A stretch of DNA of 64,000 nt from Phenylobacterium sp. NIBR 498073 (GTDB lineage: Bacteria; Pseudomonadota; Alphaproteobacteria; Caulobacterales; Caulobacteraceae): positions 1,550,001 through 1,614,000 of the forward strand of contig NZ_CP114599.1 in the NCBI RefSeq assembly GCF_027286305.1, written 5' to 3'. The notes under the pieces were generated by a model, which ran no database searches, was not told the DNA's origin, and saw only the letters and a list, made by a program, of their open reading frames with translations. Made by a program: the position numbers and the translations under genes. Numbering within the stretch: the stretch's first letter is position 1; the number at the start of each line of letters is the position of its first letter. This document shows, in pieces, positions 17,762-26,154 of the stretch.

Positions 17762-17971
17762 TCAGCGATCCTGGGTGCGGGCATGCACGGTGTCGACGTT
17801 CTGATGAAGGTTGCCTTGCCGGCCCTGGCTCTTGAGGTTGAAGTCGTCGCCATGGCCGGGCGAGAAGACGCCGGTCTTGGCGTCGCGGCGGTCGCGGGCG
17901 TCGCCCTGGATGTCAGGCCGCTGTCCGCGGAAGGACCGTTGTTCCTTGGGGATCGGGGGCGCCTTGCTCAT
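17762..17971 (-). CDS. Conserved small hydrophilic protein (69 aa)
   Basis: 69 aa, very rich in Arg, Gln, Asp and Gly, with no hydrophobic core. It starts SKAPPIPKEQRSFRGQRPDI and contains NLKSQGRQGNLHQNV near the end. I recognise this as a small family of proteobacterial proteins annotated only as hypothetical. The AAGGAG seven nt before the ATG is one of the best ribosome-binding sites in the window, suggesting strong translation. The composition implies an intrinsically disordered or nucleic-acid-associated protein, which is inference only. Confidence 0.8.
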   Translation of the reverse strand: MSKAPPIPKEQRSFRGQRPDIQGDARDRRDAKTGVFSPGHGDDFNLKSQGRQGNLHQNVDTVHARTQDR

Positions 17972-18028
17972 GGGAGGCTCCTTTCCGTGATCTGGAAGGA
18001 ACCGCGCGAGGGCCGGCTTGTTCCCCGC

Positions 18029-18874
18029 TCAGACCGCGTCGAGGCCGATATCGAGCACGCTGGCCGAATGGGTGAGGGCCCCGACGCTGATCACCTGCAC
18101 GCCACTGGCGGCGATGCCGCGTACGGTCTGCAGGTTGACCCCGCCGGAGGCCTCCAGGGTGGTGCGGCCGCCGGTCATGGCGACGGCCTTGGCCAGGTCC
18201 TCGAGGCTGAAATTGTCGAGCATGATCACGTCGGGACGATGGGGCAGGGCCTCTTCGAGCTGGGCCAGGCTGTCGACCTCGACCTCGATCTTCATGAGGT
18301 GGCCCGCCGCCGCCCGCGCCCGGCGCAGGGCTTCGCCGACCCCGCCGCAGGCCGCAACATGGTTGTCCTTGATCAGGATTGCGTCATCCAGGCCGAAGCG
18401 GTGGTTGATCCCGCCGCCGCAGCGCACGGCGTATTTTTCCAGGTGACGCAGGCCGGGAGTCGTCTTGCGGGTGTCGGCGATGCGCGCGCCGCTTCCGGCG
18501 ACGGCCTGGACGTAGTCGCGGGTCAGGGTGGCGACGCCCGACAGCCGGCCAAGAAGGTTCAGGGCGGTGCGCTCGGCCGACAGCAGCGCGCGGGCGTTGG
18601 CCTCGACCTTGGCCAGGACCTCGCCCGGCTGAACCTCGTAGCCGTCGGCGACCATGGCCTCGAACTTCGCTGCGGGGTCGAGGGCCAGGACCGCCAGGCG
18701 CGCGCAGGCCAGGCCCGCGACTACTCCGTTCTGGCGGGCGGCGAACACAGCGGTGAGGCGCGCATGGGCCTCGATGCAGGCCTGGGCGGTGACGTCGCCC
18801 GCGCGGCCGAGGTCTTCGGCCAGGGCGGCGGACACCACCGGCTGGATGAGCAGGTCAGGGATGGGAGCGATCAT
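18029..18874 (-). CDS. nadC: Nicotinate-nucleotide diphosphorylase (carboxylating) NadC
   Basis: 281 aa, normal length. NadC converts quinolinate and PRPP to nicotinate mononucleotide, CO2 and PPi. Recognisable motifs are AERTALNLLGRLSGVATLT, the substrate loop DTRKTTPGLRHLEKYAVRCG, and LIKDNH with the conserved Lys, plus EVEVDSLAQLEEAL and LEASGGVNL in the barrel. Its ATG overlaps the nadB stop (ATGA), so translation is coupled. It is the last gene of nadA-nadB-nadC, and nothing else of the pathway follows. Confidence 0.96.
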   Translation of the reverse strand: MIAPIPDLLIQPVVSAALAEDLGRAGDVTAQACIEAHARLTAVFAARQNGVVAGLACARLAVLALDPAAKFEAMVADGYEVQPGEVLAKVEANARALLSAERTALNLLGRLSGVATLTRDYVQAVAGSGARIADTRKTTPGLRHLEKYAVRCGGGINHRFGLDDAILIKDNHVAACGGVGEALRRARAAAGHLMKIEVEVDSLAQLEEALPHRPDVIMLDNFSLEDLAKAVAMTGGRTTLEASGGVNLQTVRGIAASGVQVISVGALTHSASVLDIGLDAV

Positions 18875-20382
18875 TCGGCGGCGAGGCTGGCGGCCGGGGA
18901 GGCCAGGTTGAGAAACGTGCGGACCGGTGCGGCGTCGGGCGGGCCGTCGGCGCGGAAGTGGGCGCCCAGGCTGGCGGGACGGTCGAGCGCGGCCTGGGCG
19001 ACCAGGCGGGCGGCGACCAGCGGCGGCGCCTGGCCGTGGGCGGCCTCCAAAGCGTCGATCAGGCCGATCAGGCGGGTCAGGCCGGCGGCGTCGCGCACCA
19101 CGCCGGCGTCGCGGCTCATGGCCGCGCGCAGCTCTGCCAGCGCAGCGTCCGGCAGGTCGGGGGCGGCGGCCGCGCGCAGCGGCCGGGTCTTGGGATCCTC
19201 GAACGCGACGGCGGCGCGGCCGGCGCGGGCGCCGAACACCGCCGCTTCGAGCAGCGAATTCGAGGCCAGACGGTTGGCGCCGTGGACCCCGGTCGAGGCG
19301 CACTCGCCGGCGGCGTAGAGGCCGGGCAGGCTGGTCGCGCCGTCGGCGTCGGTGACGATGCCGCCCATATGGTAGTGGCAGGCGGGCGCCACCGGGATCG
19401 GCTGCACGCGGGGATCCACGCCGCCGGAGAGGCAGGCGGCGAACACCGCGGGGAACTCGTCGGGGAAGTGGGCGCCGACGGCGGTGCGGGCGTCGAGGAA
19501 GGCGCCGCGACCGGCCTCGCGCTCGGCGTGGATGGCGCGGGCCACCACGTCGCGCGGCGCCAGCTCGGCGTCGGGATGATAGCGGGCCATGAACGCCTCG
19601 CCGGCCCCGTCGATGAGCTTGGCGCCTTCGCCGCGCAGGGCTTCCGTCGCCAGCGGCGCCGGATCGCGGCCGATGTCGATGGCTGTCGGGTGGAATTGCA
19701 CGAACTCGGGATCGGCGATCATCGCCCCGGCCAGGGCGGCCAGGGCCAGGCCTTCGCCCTTCAGTTCGGGCGGGGTGGTGGTCACGCCATAGAGGCCGCC
19801 GACGCCGCCGGTCGCCAGGATGACGGCGGGCGCGACGAACTCGATCAACTGGCCGTCCTCCTCGGCCAGCACGCCGCGCACGCGGCCCTCGGCGTCGCGC
19901 AGCAGGCCGCGCAGCCGGCAGCCGGCGCGGACCTTGACGTGGCGGGCCGAGAGGGTGGCGGCGATCACCGCGTCCATGATCGCGCGGCCGGCCTGGTCGC
20001 CCTTGACCCGGGCGACGCGGGCGCGCGAATGAGCGGCCTCAAGGCTGGTGGCGAAGTCGCCGTCGGCGGTGCGGTCGAACGGCGCGCCAAGCGCGGCCAG
20101 GGCGCGGACGGCCTGCGGCCCTTCCTGCGCCAGGATCGCGGCCATGGCCGGATCGACTAGGCCTGCGCCGGCTGCAACGGTGTCGGCCGCGTGCAACTCG
20201 GGCGCGTCCTCGCCGCTGAGGGCGGCGGCCATGCCGCCCTGCGCCCAGGCCGACGAGCAGCCTTGGCTCAGCGGAGCGCCGGTCAGGACCAGAGCCTTTC
20301 GCGGCGCGGCGGCCAGAGCTGCGGAGAGCCCGGCCAGGCCGGCGCCGACGATCAGCACGCCGTCGTGCTTGATCCGCTCCAT
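18871..20382 (-). CDS. nadB: L-aspartate oxidase NadB
   Basis: 503 aa. NadB is an FAD enzyme that oxidises L-aspartate to iminoaspartate for quinolinate synthesis. The N-terminal dinucleotide fold is VGAGLAGLSAALAA. Other landmarks are SSAWAQGGMAAAL, ATGGVGGLY, VQFHPTAI and the flavin-binding GVHGANRLASNSLLEA. The C-terminal helical domain is shorter than in Escherichia coli, as in many alphaproteobacteria. The start at 20382 is 2 bp after the nadA stop and the stop overlaps nadC, so the three form a tight operon. Confidence 0.96.
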   Translation of the reverse strand: MERIKHDGVLIVGAGLAGLSAALAAAPRKALVLTGAPLSQGCSSAWAQGGMAAALSGEDAPELHAADTVAAGAGLVDPAMAAILAQEGPQAVRALAALGAPFDRTADGDFATSLEAAHSRARVARVKGDQAGRAIMDAVIAATLSARHVKVRAGCRLRGLLRDAEGRVRGVLAEEDGQLIEFVAPAVILATGGVGGLYGVTTTPPELKGEGLALAALAGAMIADPEFVQFHPTAIDIGRDPAPLATEALRGEGAKLIDGAGEAFMARYHPDAELAPRDVVARAIHAEREAGRGAFLDARTAVGAHFPDEFPAVFAACLSGGVDPRVQPIPVAPACHYHMGGIVTDADGATSLPGLYAAGECASTGVHGANRLASNSLLEAAVFGARAGRAAVAFEDPKTRPLRAAAAPDLPDAALAELRAAMSRDAGVVRDAAGLTRLIGLIDALEAAHGQAPPLVAARLVAQAALDRPASLGAHFRADGPPDAAPVRTFLNLASPAASLAAE

Positions 20383-20384
20383 GG

Positions 20385-21467
20385 TCAGATCAACTCGACG
20401 TCCACGTGGTGACGAGCCTTCACCAGATCGTAGCGGGCCGGAACCGCCGGCGGCGGCAGGTCGACCATGCGCTGGACGGCCAGGCGCGCGCGCTCGGCGA
20501 TCGCCGGATCGACGGTGACCTCGAAGCGGTTGTGCAGCAGCGCCTCGTAGATGTTCTGGAGGCTGATCTTCTTCATGTGCGGGCAGAGGTTGCACGGGCG
20601 CACGAACTCGGTCCCGACCGCGTCGGCGGCGACGTTGTCGGCCATTGAGCACTCGGTGATCAGCACCACCTGCTTGGGTTTGCGCTGCAGGACGTAGTCG
20701 TTCATCGCCGCGGTGGAGCCGGCGAAATCGGACACTTCCAGCACTTCGGCCGGGCATTCCGGGTGGGCCAGGATCTCGGCGTTCGGATAGGACGCCTTGA
20801 GCTCCAGGATGTCTTCGGCCGTGAAGCGCTCGTGCACCTCGCAGCGGCCCTTCCAGGCGATGATGCCGACGTCCGTCTGGCGCGCGACGTTGCGGGCCAG
20901 GAACTCGTCGGGGATCAGGATGACGCGGTCGACGCCCCATTCCTTGGCGACGTGCTCGACCACCTGCACCGCGTTGGCGCTGGTGCAGCACACGTCGGTC
21001 TCGGCCTTCACGTCGGCGGTGGTGTTGACGTAGGTGACGACCGGCAGGCCCGGATAGCGCTGCTTGATCAGCCGCACGTCAGCGCCGGTGATCGAAGAGG
21101 CGAGGCTGCAGCCGGCGGTCAGGTCCGGGATCAGGATGGTCTTTTCCGGCGACAGGATCTTCGAGGTCTCGGCCATGAAGTGCACGCCGGCCTGGACGAT
21201 GATCGCCGCATCCGACTTGGCCGCTTCCTTGGCCAGGCCCAGGCTGTCGCCGACATAGTCGCCGACCCCGTGGAAGATCTCAGGCGTCATGTAGTTGTGC
21301 GCCAGGATGACCGCGTTCTTCTCGCGCTTCAGGCGATTGATCTCGGCGATCAGCGGGGCGTGGAGGCGCCACTCCATCGGAGTGACGTGATGCTTCACCT
21401 TCTCCCACATGGGCGAGGTAGCGGCTTCGACAGCAGGCGTGAACGCGAATTGCGAACCGTCAGCCAT
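20385..21467 (-). CDS. nadA: Quinolinate synthase NadA
   Basis: 360 aa, long-type NadA. It condenses iminoaspartate with dihydroxyacetone phosphate to quinolinate using a [4Fe-4S] cluster. The three expected cluster cysteines are in [18 protein letters not shown] and CNLCPHMKK. Other motifs are [17 protein letters not shown] and [21 protein letters not shown] lies 5 nt before the ATG, an excellent ribosome-binding site that fixes the start. Upstream are two ATGCTCAA/TTGAGCAT-type operators. First gene of the nadABC operon. Confidence 0.97.
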   Translation of the reverse strand: MADGSQFAFTPAVEAATSPMWEKVKHHVTPMEWRLHAPLIAEINRLKREKNAVILAHNYMTPEIFHGVGDYVGDSLGLAKEAAKSDAAIIVQAGVHFMAETSKILSPEKTILIPDLTAGCSLASSITGADVRLIKQRYPGLPVVTYVNTTADVKAETDVCCTSANAVQVVEHVAKEWGVDRVILIPDEFLARNVARQTDVGIIAWKGRCEVHERFTAEDILELKASYPNAEILAHPECPAEVLEVSDFAGSTAAMNDYVLQRKPKQVVLITECSMADNVAADAVGTEFVRPCNLCPHMKKISLQNIYEALLHNRFEVTVDPAIAERARLAVQRMVDLPPPAVPARYDLVKARHHVDVELI

Positions 21468-21480
21468 TGTATCCCTCCTT

Positions 21481-21497
21481 ATGCTCAAATTGAGCAT
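21481..21497. promoter_or_regulatory. Operator-like palindrome 1 upstream of nadA (NadQ-type candidate)
   Basis: ATGCTCAA-A-TTGAGCAT is a perfect 8-bp dyad about a single base, located 14 bp upstream of the nadA ATG and overlapping the leader. Similar GCTCA/TGAGC dyads precede NAD genes in Alphaproteobacteria carrying the repressor NadQ; this assignment is from memory of that regulon. Confidence 0.7.
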
Positions 21498-21555
21498 TTC
21501 GTCGGCCTCAAAAAACGCCGCGGGATGTCTGCAGCGCCCCGTCGGCGTCCTGATT

Positions 21556-21572
21556 ATGCTCAAAACGAGCAA
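21556..21572. promoter_or_regulatory. Operator-like palindrome 2 upstream of nadA
   Basis: ATGCTCAA-A-ACGAGCAA is a degenerate copy of the site at 21481, with identical spacing. It lies exactly 75 bp further upstream, about seven helical turns, so both would face the same side of the DNA. This suggests cooperative binding or looping. Confidence 0.6.
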
Positions 21573-21650
21573 AACCGATGACTGTTGATATAGACCCGCG
21601 TCCCGGCGCGCACAAGCCCACAATATCTTGAAGCCCTGTGAGGGAAGGCG

Positions 21651-24005
21651 TCAGGCGGCCGGGATCCGCGGGGCGACGTTTTCGGCCAGGGCGCGGCCCA
21701 GGGTGTCGGCGGCGTAAGGCTTTCGCAGCAGCGGCCAGGGCGTTTCGGCGGCGAGCGGCTGGGCCTCGCCGGCATAGCCGGTCGAGAGGATGACCGACAG
21801 GCCTGGGCGCCGCTCGCTGACCGTGGCGGCCAGATCGAGGCCCGAGCGGCCGCCCGGCATCACAAGGTCGGTGAGCACCACGTCCAGCTCCGGATGGCGG
21901 TCGAGGGCGGCCAGCGCCTGGTCGACGTCGACGGCGCGGACGACCGCATGGCCGAGTTCGGCGAGCATGGCGCTGACCATCGCTCCGACCTCGGCGTCGT
22001 CCTCGACCAGCAGCACGTTCAGCCGCCGTGCGGGCGGGGCTTGCGCGCGCTCGGACTCGGCGGGCGCGGACTGGGCTGGGCCCTCGCCGCAACGGGGCAG
22101 GTAGAGGCTGACGACCGTCCCCTGGCCGGGGGCGGTCTGGATCGCGACGCCGCCGCCGCTCTGGCGCGCAAAGCCGTAGGCCTGAGAGAGGCCGAGCCCC
22201 GTGCCCTTGCCGATCTCCTTGGTGGTGAAGAAGGGCTCGAAGGCGCGGGCGAGGACATCGGGGGCCATGCCGACGCCGTCGTCACGCACCTCCACGCGGA
22301 CATAGTCGCCGGTCGCGACGTCCTGCACCTCGCCGTCGGCGAGGGCGCAGGCCTCGGTGCGGATTTCGATCGCGCCGCCCTGACCCACGGCGTCGCGCGC
22401 ATTGACCACCAAGTTCATGATCGCCGCGTCGAACTGGCCCTGGTCGATCATGGCCACGGCCTGCGGCGCGCCGGCCGTCAGGGTGAGCTGGACGGCCTCG
22501 CCGACCGCCCGGCGCAGCAGCGGTTCGCTTTCGGTCAGCAGGTCGTCGATGCGCACCGCCGCGGGCTTGAGCGCCTGGCGGCGGGAGAAGGCGAGCAACT
22601 GGTGGGTCAGGCGCTCGCCGCGCCGCGCCGCGCCCAGCGCCGCCTCGATCATCCGATCGCGACGCTCGACGTCGTCGGGCCGGCGCTGGATCAGGTCCAG
22701 CGCGCCGGTGATGACGGTCAGCAGGTTGTTGAAGTCGTGCGCTACGCCGCCGGTGAGCTGGCCGACGGCCTCCAGCTTCTGGGCGTGATGCAGCCGGGCC
22801 TGCGCCTCGTCGCGCTCGGCCAGGGCCGCTGCGACGCGTTCAGCCAGCAGGTCGTTGATGTCCTGCAGGTCGTGCTCGGCCTCCTTGACGTCGGTGATGT
22901 CGATGCCGATGCCGATGAAGCCGGAGAAGGTCCCGTCCGGTCCGAAGCGCGGTTGCGAGACCGAGCGGATCCAGCACCACTCGCCGGTCTTGCGCCGATA
23001 GCGCGCCTCCAGCCGGAACGGCTTGCGGGAAGCCTCGCCGGCCACCTGCTCCTCCAGGATCCGCTGCAGGTCGTCCGGGTGGAGCGCCTCGCGCCAGTCG
23101 AACTCAAGGGCCTGCTCGTAGGGCCGCCCGAGATAGTCGACATAGGCTTGGTTGACGAACTCCCGGCGGCCGTCGGGCCGGGAGACCCAGAGCAGGGCCG
23201 GAGCGCTGTCGGCCAGGACCCGGAAGCGTTCTTCGCTTTCGCGAAGTTTTTCAAAAGCATGGCGGCGATCTGTGATGTCGATGTTGACGCCGACGGCGCG
23301 CACGGCTCGCCCCATGCCGTTGACCAGCACCTCGCCGCGCGAGAGCAGCCAGCGGATTTCGCCGTCCGGCCGGACGATGCGGTACTCGCAGGGCGCCATC
23401 TGGCCGCTGCGGATCGCCGCCATGTTGTTCTGGCGCACCCGCTCGCGGTCTTCAGGGTGGACCACGTCGAGCAGCTTGCGCACGCCGGCCCGGGTGCCGA
23501 TCGGCAGCCCGAGATTGCGATAGAGGGCCGGCGACCAGAAGCCTTCGCCGCTCTCGGCGTCCCAGTCCCAGAGCCCGACATCGCCGGCGTTCTGGGCCAT
23601 CTGCAGCCGCGCCTCGCTGCGGTCCAGCGCGGCCTGGGCCTCGTCGAGGCGCAGGACGATCTCGCGCAGGGTGGCGGCCACGAACACCGTGACCGCTCCG
23701 GAGAGCACGTAGAGGACCGCGCCGGCCCGGATCGCCGGATCGGTCGGCACGCCGCCGCGCACCGCCAGCGAGGTCGCCAAGGCGGCGACGAGGCTGATCC
23801 AGCCCCAGCGCTGGCCGGCGAACAGGGTGGCGACGATGAATGCGGGGAAGTGGGTGACCGAGAGGGCGAAGGCGGTGTCCCAGCCGGCGAACAGGCCGCG
23901 GATCGCGACGGCGGCGGCCATCGCCCCGAAGCTGATGGCCAGCGCGGCGAGCAGCGGCGGCGAGCGTCGCGGTATGAAACGCAGCTGTGATCCGACGGGC
24001 GTCAT
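21651..24005 (-). CDS. Membrane PAS-PAS hybrid histidine kinase/response regulator
   Basis: 784 aa from the ATG at 24005. The N terminus has several hydrophobic helices resembling the DUF4118/KdpD-type membrane module (LAALAISFGAMAAAVAIRGL onward). Two PAS domains follow, each ending in a PAC motif (VGVNIDITDRR, IGIGIDITDVKEAE). The kinase core is of the HDFNNLL type (GGVAHDFNNLLTVI), with MNLVVNARDAV as N-box and GTGLGLSQAYGF as G2. The C-terminal receiver has VLLVEDDAEVG, DVVLTDLVMPGG and LRKPY. It resembles soluble-signal or light/redox-type sensors, but the ligand is unknown. Confidence 0.93.
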   Translation of the reverse strand: MTPVGSQLRFIPRRSPPLLAALAISFGAMAAAVAIRGLFAGWDTAFALSVTHFPAFIVATLFAGQRWGWISLVAALATSLAVRGGVPTDPAIRAGAVLYVLSGAVTVFVAATLREIVLRLDEAQAALDRSEARLQMAQNAGDVGLWDWDAESGEGFWSPALYRNLGLPIGTRAGVRKLLDVVHPEDRERVRQNNMAAIRSGQMAPCEYRIVRPDGEIRWLLSRGEVLVNGMGRAVRAVGVNIDITDRRHAFEKLRESEERFRVLADSAPALLWVSRPDGRREFVNQAYVDYLGRPYEQALEFDWREALHPDDLQRILEEQVAGEASRKPFRLEARYRRKTGEWCWIRSVSQPRFGPDGTFSGFIGIGIDITDVKEAEHDLQDINDLLAERVAAALAERDEAQARLHHAQKLEAVGQLTGGVAHDFNNLLTVITGALDLIQRRPDDVERRDRMIEAALGAARRGERLTHQLLAFSRRQALKPAAVRIDDLLTESEPLLRRAVGEAVQLTLTAGAPQAVAMIDQGQFDAAIMNLVVNARDAVGQGGAIEIRTEACALADGEVQDVATGDYVRVEVRDDGVGMAPDVLARAFEPFFTTKEIGKGTGLGLSQAYGFARQSGGGVAIQTAPGQGTVVSLYLPRCGEGPAQSAPAESERAQAPPARRLNVLLVEDDAEVGAMVSAMLAELGHAVVRAVDVDQALAALDRHPELDVVLTDLVMPGGRSGLDLAATVSERRPGLSVILSTGYAGEAQPLAAETPWPLLRKPYAADTLGRALAENVAPRIPAA

Positions 24006-24130
24006 GTCGGCGGACGCTCTGCTGATTCCGGCCCCGAACGGGTCGTTACCAGGACCATGCGAGCCTGGGCGCATGGGTGCAACACTCGATCTTGGCGGGT
24101 TTGGCCCCTATCTTGCCAGTTTCCGGCTGC

Positions 24131-25363
24131 ATGGAGCCGGGACTGAAACAGATCGGGACTTCGCCGCTGCCACTGTCGCAGATCATCTCCCAACGCGGCC
24201 TGATTGCGGCCCTGGCGGCGACCTGCGGGTTGGCGGTGATACTGCTTGCCTGCGCGAACCCCCGCTACGCCGATGGTAGCGACGGGCGGTCGCAGGGCCT
24301 GGCGCAGGTGGCGCGGACCTTCTCCGAACGTGGGCTGACGCGGCTGACCGCCGACATGGACCCGGCGATGCTGGCCCTGGCCAAGCGGCACGATCCGCTG
24401 GCCCGGCAAGCCGATCCGTGGGGGCGGACGGTCGGGTGGACCAGCCTCGACATCTCCAAGATTCCCGACCTCGGGCTCGACACCAGTTCGGTGGAGACGG
24501 CCGAGGAGATCAACGCCATGCGGGCGTTTTCCAAGCTGCCGATCCGCCCGATGCGGCCGTTCGTGCTGCACGCCGGCGGCCAGGACGCAGGCCGGGCGCT
24601 GAAGTGCCTGTCGGAGGCGGTCTATTACGAAAGCGCGCGCGAGCCGCGGCTCGGCCAGGAGGCGGTGGCCCAGGTGGTGCTGAACCGGGTGCGTCATCCG
24701 GCCTATCCGAAGTCGGTCTGCGGCGTGGTCTATCAGGGCTCGGCCCGGACCACCGGCTGCCAGTTCAGCTTCACCTGCGACGGCTCGCTCCGCTACGCGC
24801 CGGAACCGGGCCTGTGGCGGCAGGCGCAGGAGGTGGCCCGGCGCGCCCTGGCCGGCCACGTCAACAAGACCGTCGGCTCGGCCACCCATTATCACGCCGA
24901 GTATGTCGCGCCGTACTGGGCGCCGACCCTGGTCAAGATGAAACAGGTCGGGCTGCACATCTTCTACCGCTGGACCGGCCCTTGGGGGGAGCCGCCGGCC
25001 TTCACCGGCCGTTATGCCGGCGGCGAGGCCTTCATCTCGCCGGCGATCCTCGGCGGGCTGGACGCGCGCACCAACGGATTGCTCAACCCTGAGACCCAGG
25101 GGATCGGCGGCGGCCGGCAGGTCACCCTGGCCGTGGCCGGCGAGGTGCGGACCTACAATGTCGCCGACGCGTCCGCGGCGGGCGGCGAACGGACCCGGGT
25201 GCTCGGCACGCTCTACGCCCCGCGGCGCAAGCCGACCGCCCAGGAGATCCAGGAGATCAACCGCTCGCTGGCGGCCATGGAGACCAAGGACGACGCCGGC
25301 GTGGCCGACGCCCCTGCGCACAAGACCTCGCCCGATACTGGCGCAGGCGCGCTGCAGGAGTAA
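24131..25363 (+). CDS. Cell-wall hydrolase, SleB (Hydrolase_2) family, second copy
   Basis: About 410 aa from the ATG at 24131; a GTG at 24077 is an alternative. A hydrophobic segment near the N terminus (GLIAALAATCGLAVILLACA) could be a signal anchor or lipoprotein signal. The lytic domain follows: LKCLSEAVYYESAREPRLGQ, QVVLNRVRHPAYPKSVCGVV, CQFSFTCDG and ATHYHAEYVAPYW. Compared with the paralog at 12459 the catalytic region is conserved and the flanks are not. The C terminus ends in a low-complexity tail. It is divergent from the hybrid kinase gene, with only ~125 bp between. Confidence 0.87.
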   Translation: MEPGLKQIGTSPLPLSQIISQRGLIAALAATCGLAVILLACANPRYADGSDGRSQGLAQVARTFSERGLTRLTADMDPAMLALAKRHDPLARQADPWGRTVGWTSLDISKIPDLGLDTSSVETAEEINAMRAFSKLPIRPMRPFVLHAGGQDAGRALKCLSEAVYYESAREPRLGQEAVAQVVLNRVRHPAYPKSVCGVVYQGSARTTGCQFSFTCDGSLRYAPEPGLWRQAQEVARRALAGHVNKTVGSATHYHAEYVAPYWAPTLVKMKQVGLHIFYRWTGPWGEPPAFTGRYAGGEAFISPAILGGLDARTNGLLNPETQGIGGGRQVTLAVAGEVRTYNVADASAAGGERTRVLGTLYAPRRKPTAQEIQEINRSLAAMETKDDAGVADAPAHKTSPDTGAGALQE

Positions 25364-25374
25364 GCTTGGCGGTC

Positions 25375-26154
25375 ATGACCGCCGTTCTCGCGATCCACGC
25401 GCATCCCGACGATATCGAAACCCTCTGCGCCGGCACGCTCGCCGTGCTGGCCGCGGCGGGGCATCAGGTTCGCATCGCCACCGTCACTGGCGGGGATCTC
25501 GGCTCGACGGTCACCGCGCCGCATGAGACCTCGGCCATTCGTCAGGCCGAGGCGGCGCGGGCCGCCGCCCTGATCGGCGCGGAGTACCGCTGCGGCGGGG
25601 TTCCCGATCTCGGCGTCTTCAACGACGACCCGACCCGTCGCCGGGTGACCGAGCTGATCCGCTGGGCCCAGGCCGAGGTGGTGATCACGGCCTCGCCGGC
25701 CGACTACCATCCCGACCACGAGGCCGTGAGCCAGCTGGTGCGCGATGCGTGCTTCGCCGCCTCGGTGCCGAACTATGCGACCGGCGAGGCGGCGCCGTTG
25801 GCGGCCATTCCGCACCTCTACTTCATGGACCCGATCGGCGGGCGCGACCGCGAGGGCGTCTGGACGGATCCCGACTTCGGCGCCGACGTCGCCGCCGTGT
25901 TCGAGACCAAGCGCGCGATGCTGGCCTGCCATGTCAGCCAGGACGCCTGGGTGGCGCGCCAGCACGACATTCCCGACCACCTGGCCTCGATGGAGAGGTG
26001 GACCCGCCGCCGCGCCCGCGATTTCGGGGCCGAGCTGGCCGAGGGCTTCCGCCAGTATCGGCACCACCCCTATCCAAAGACCCCGCTGCTGCAGGAGATG
26101 CTGGGCGCGAGCCTGCTGGCGCCGCCGCCTCAGGCTCCGCGCGCGGCGTCGTAG
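25375..26154 (+). CDS. PIG-L family (LmbE-like) deacetylase
   Basis: 259 aa. The family's zinc site is visible: AIHAHPDDIE (His-x-Asp-Asp near residue 10) and the distal His in DYHPDHEAVSQLV. PIG-L enzymes remove N-acetyl groups from GlcNAc-containing conjugates or related small molecules. The ATG at 25375 was chosen over a TTG three codons upstream. It begins 11 bp after the SleB-type gene. Its tail overlaps by 25 bp the tail of the convergent oxidoreductase at 26130. The acetylated substrate cannot be read from the sequence. Confidence 0.88.
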   Translation: MTAVLAIHAHPDDIETLCAGTLAVLAAAGHQVRIATVTGGDLGSTVTAPHETSAIRQAEAARAAALIGAEYRCGGVPDLGVFNDDPTRRRVTELIRWAQAEVVITASPADYHPDHEAVSQLVRDACFAASVPNYATGEAAPLAAIPHLYFMDPIGGRDREGVWTDPDFGADVAAVFETKRAMLACHVSQDAWVARQHDIPDHLASMERWTRRRARDFGAELAEGFRQYRHHPYPKTPLLQEMLGASLLAPPPQAPRAAS

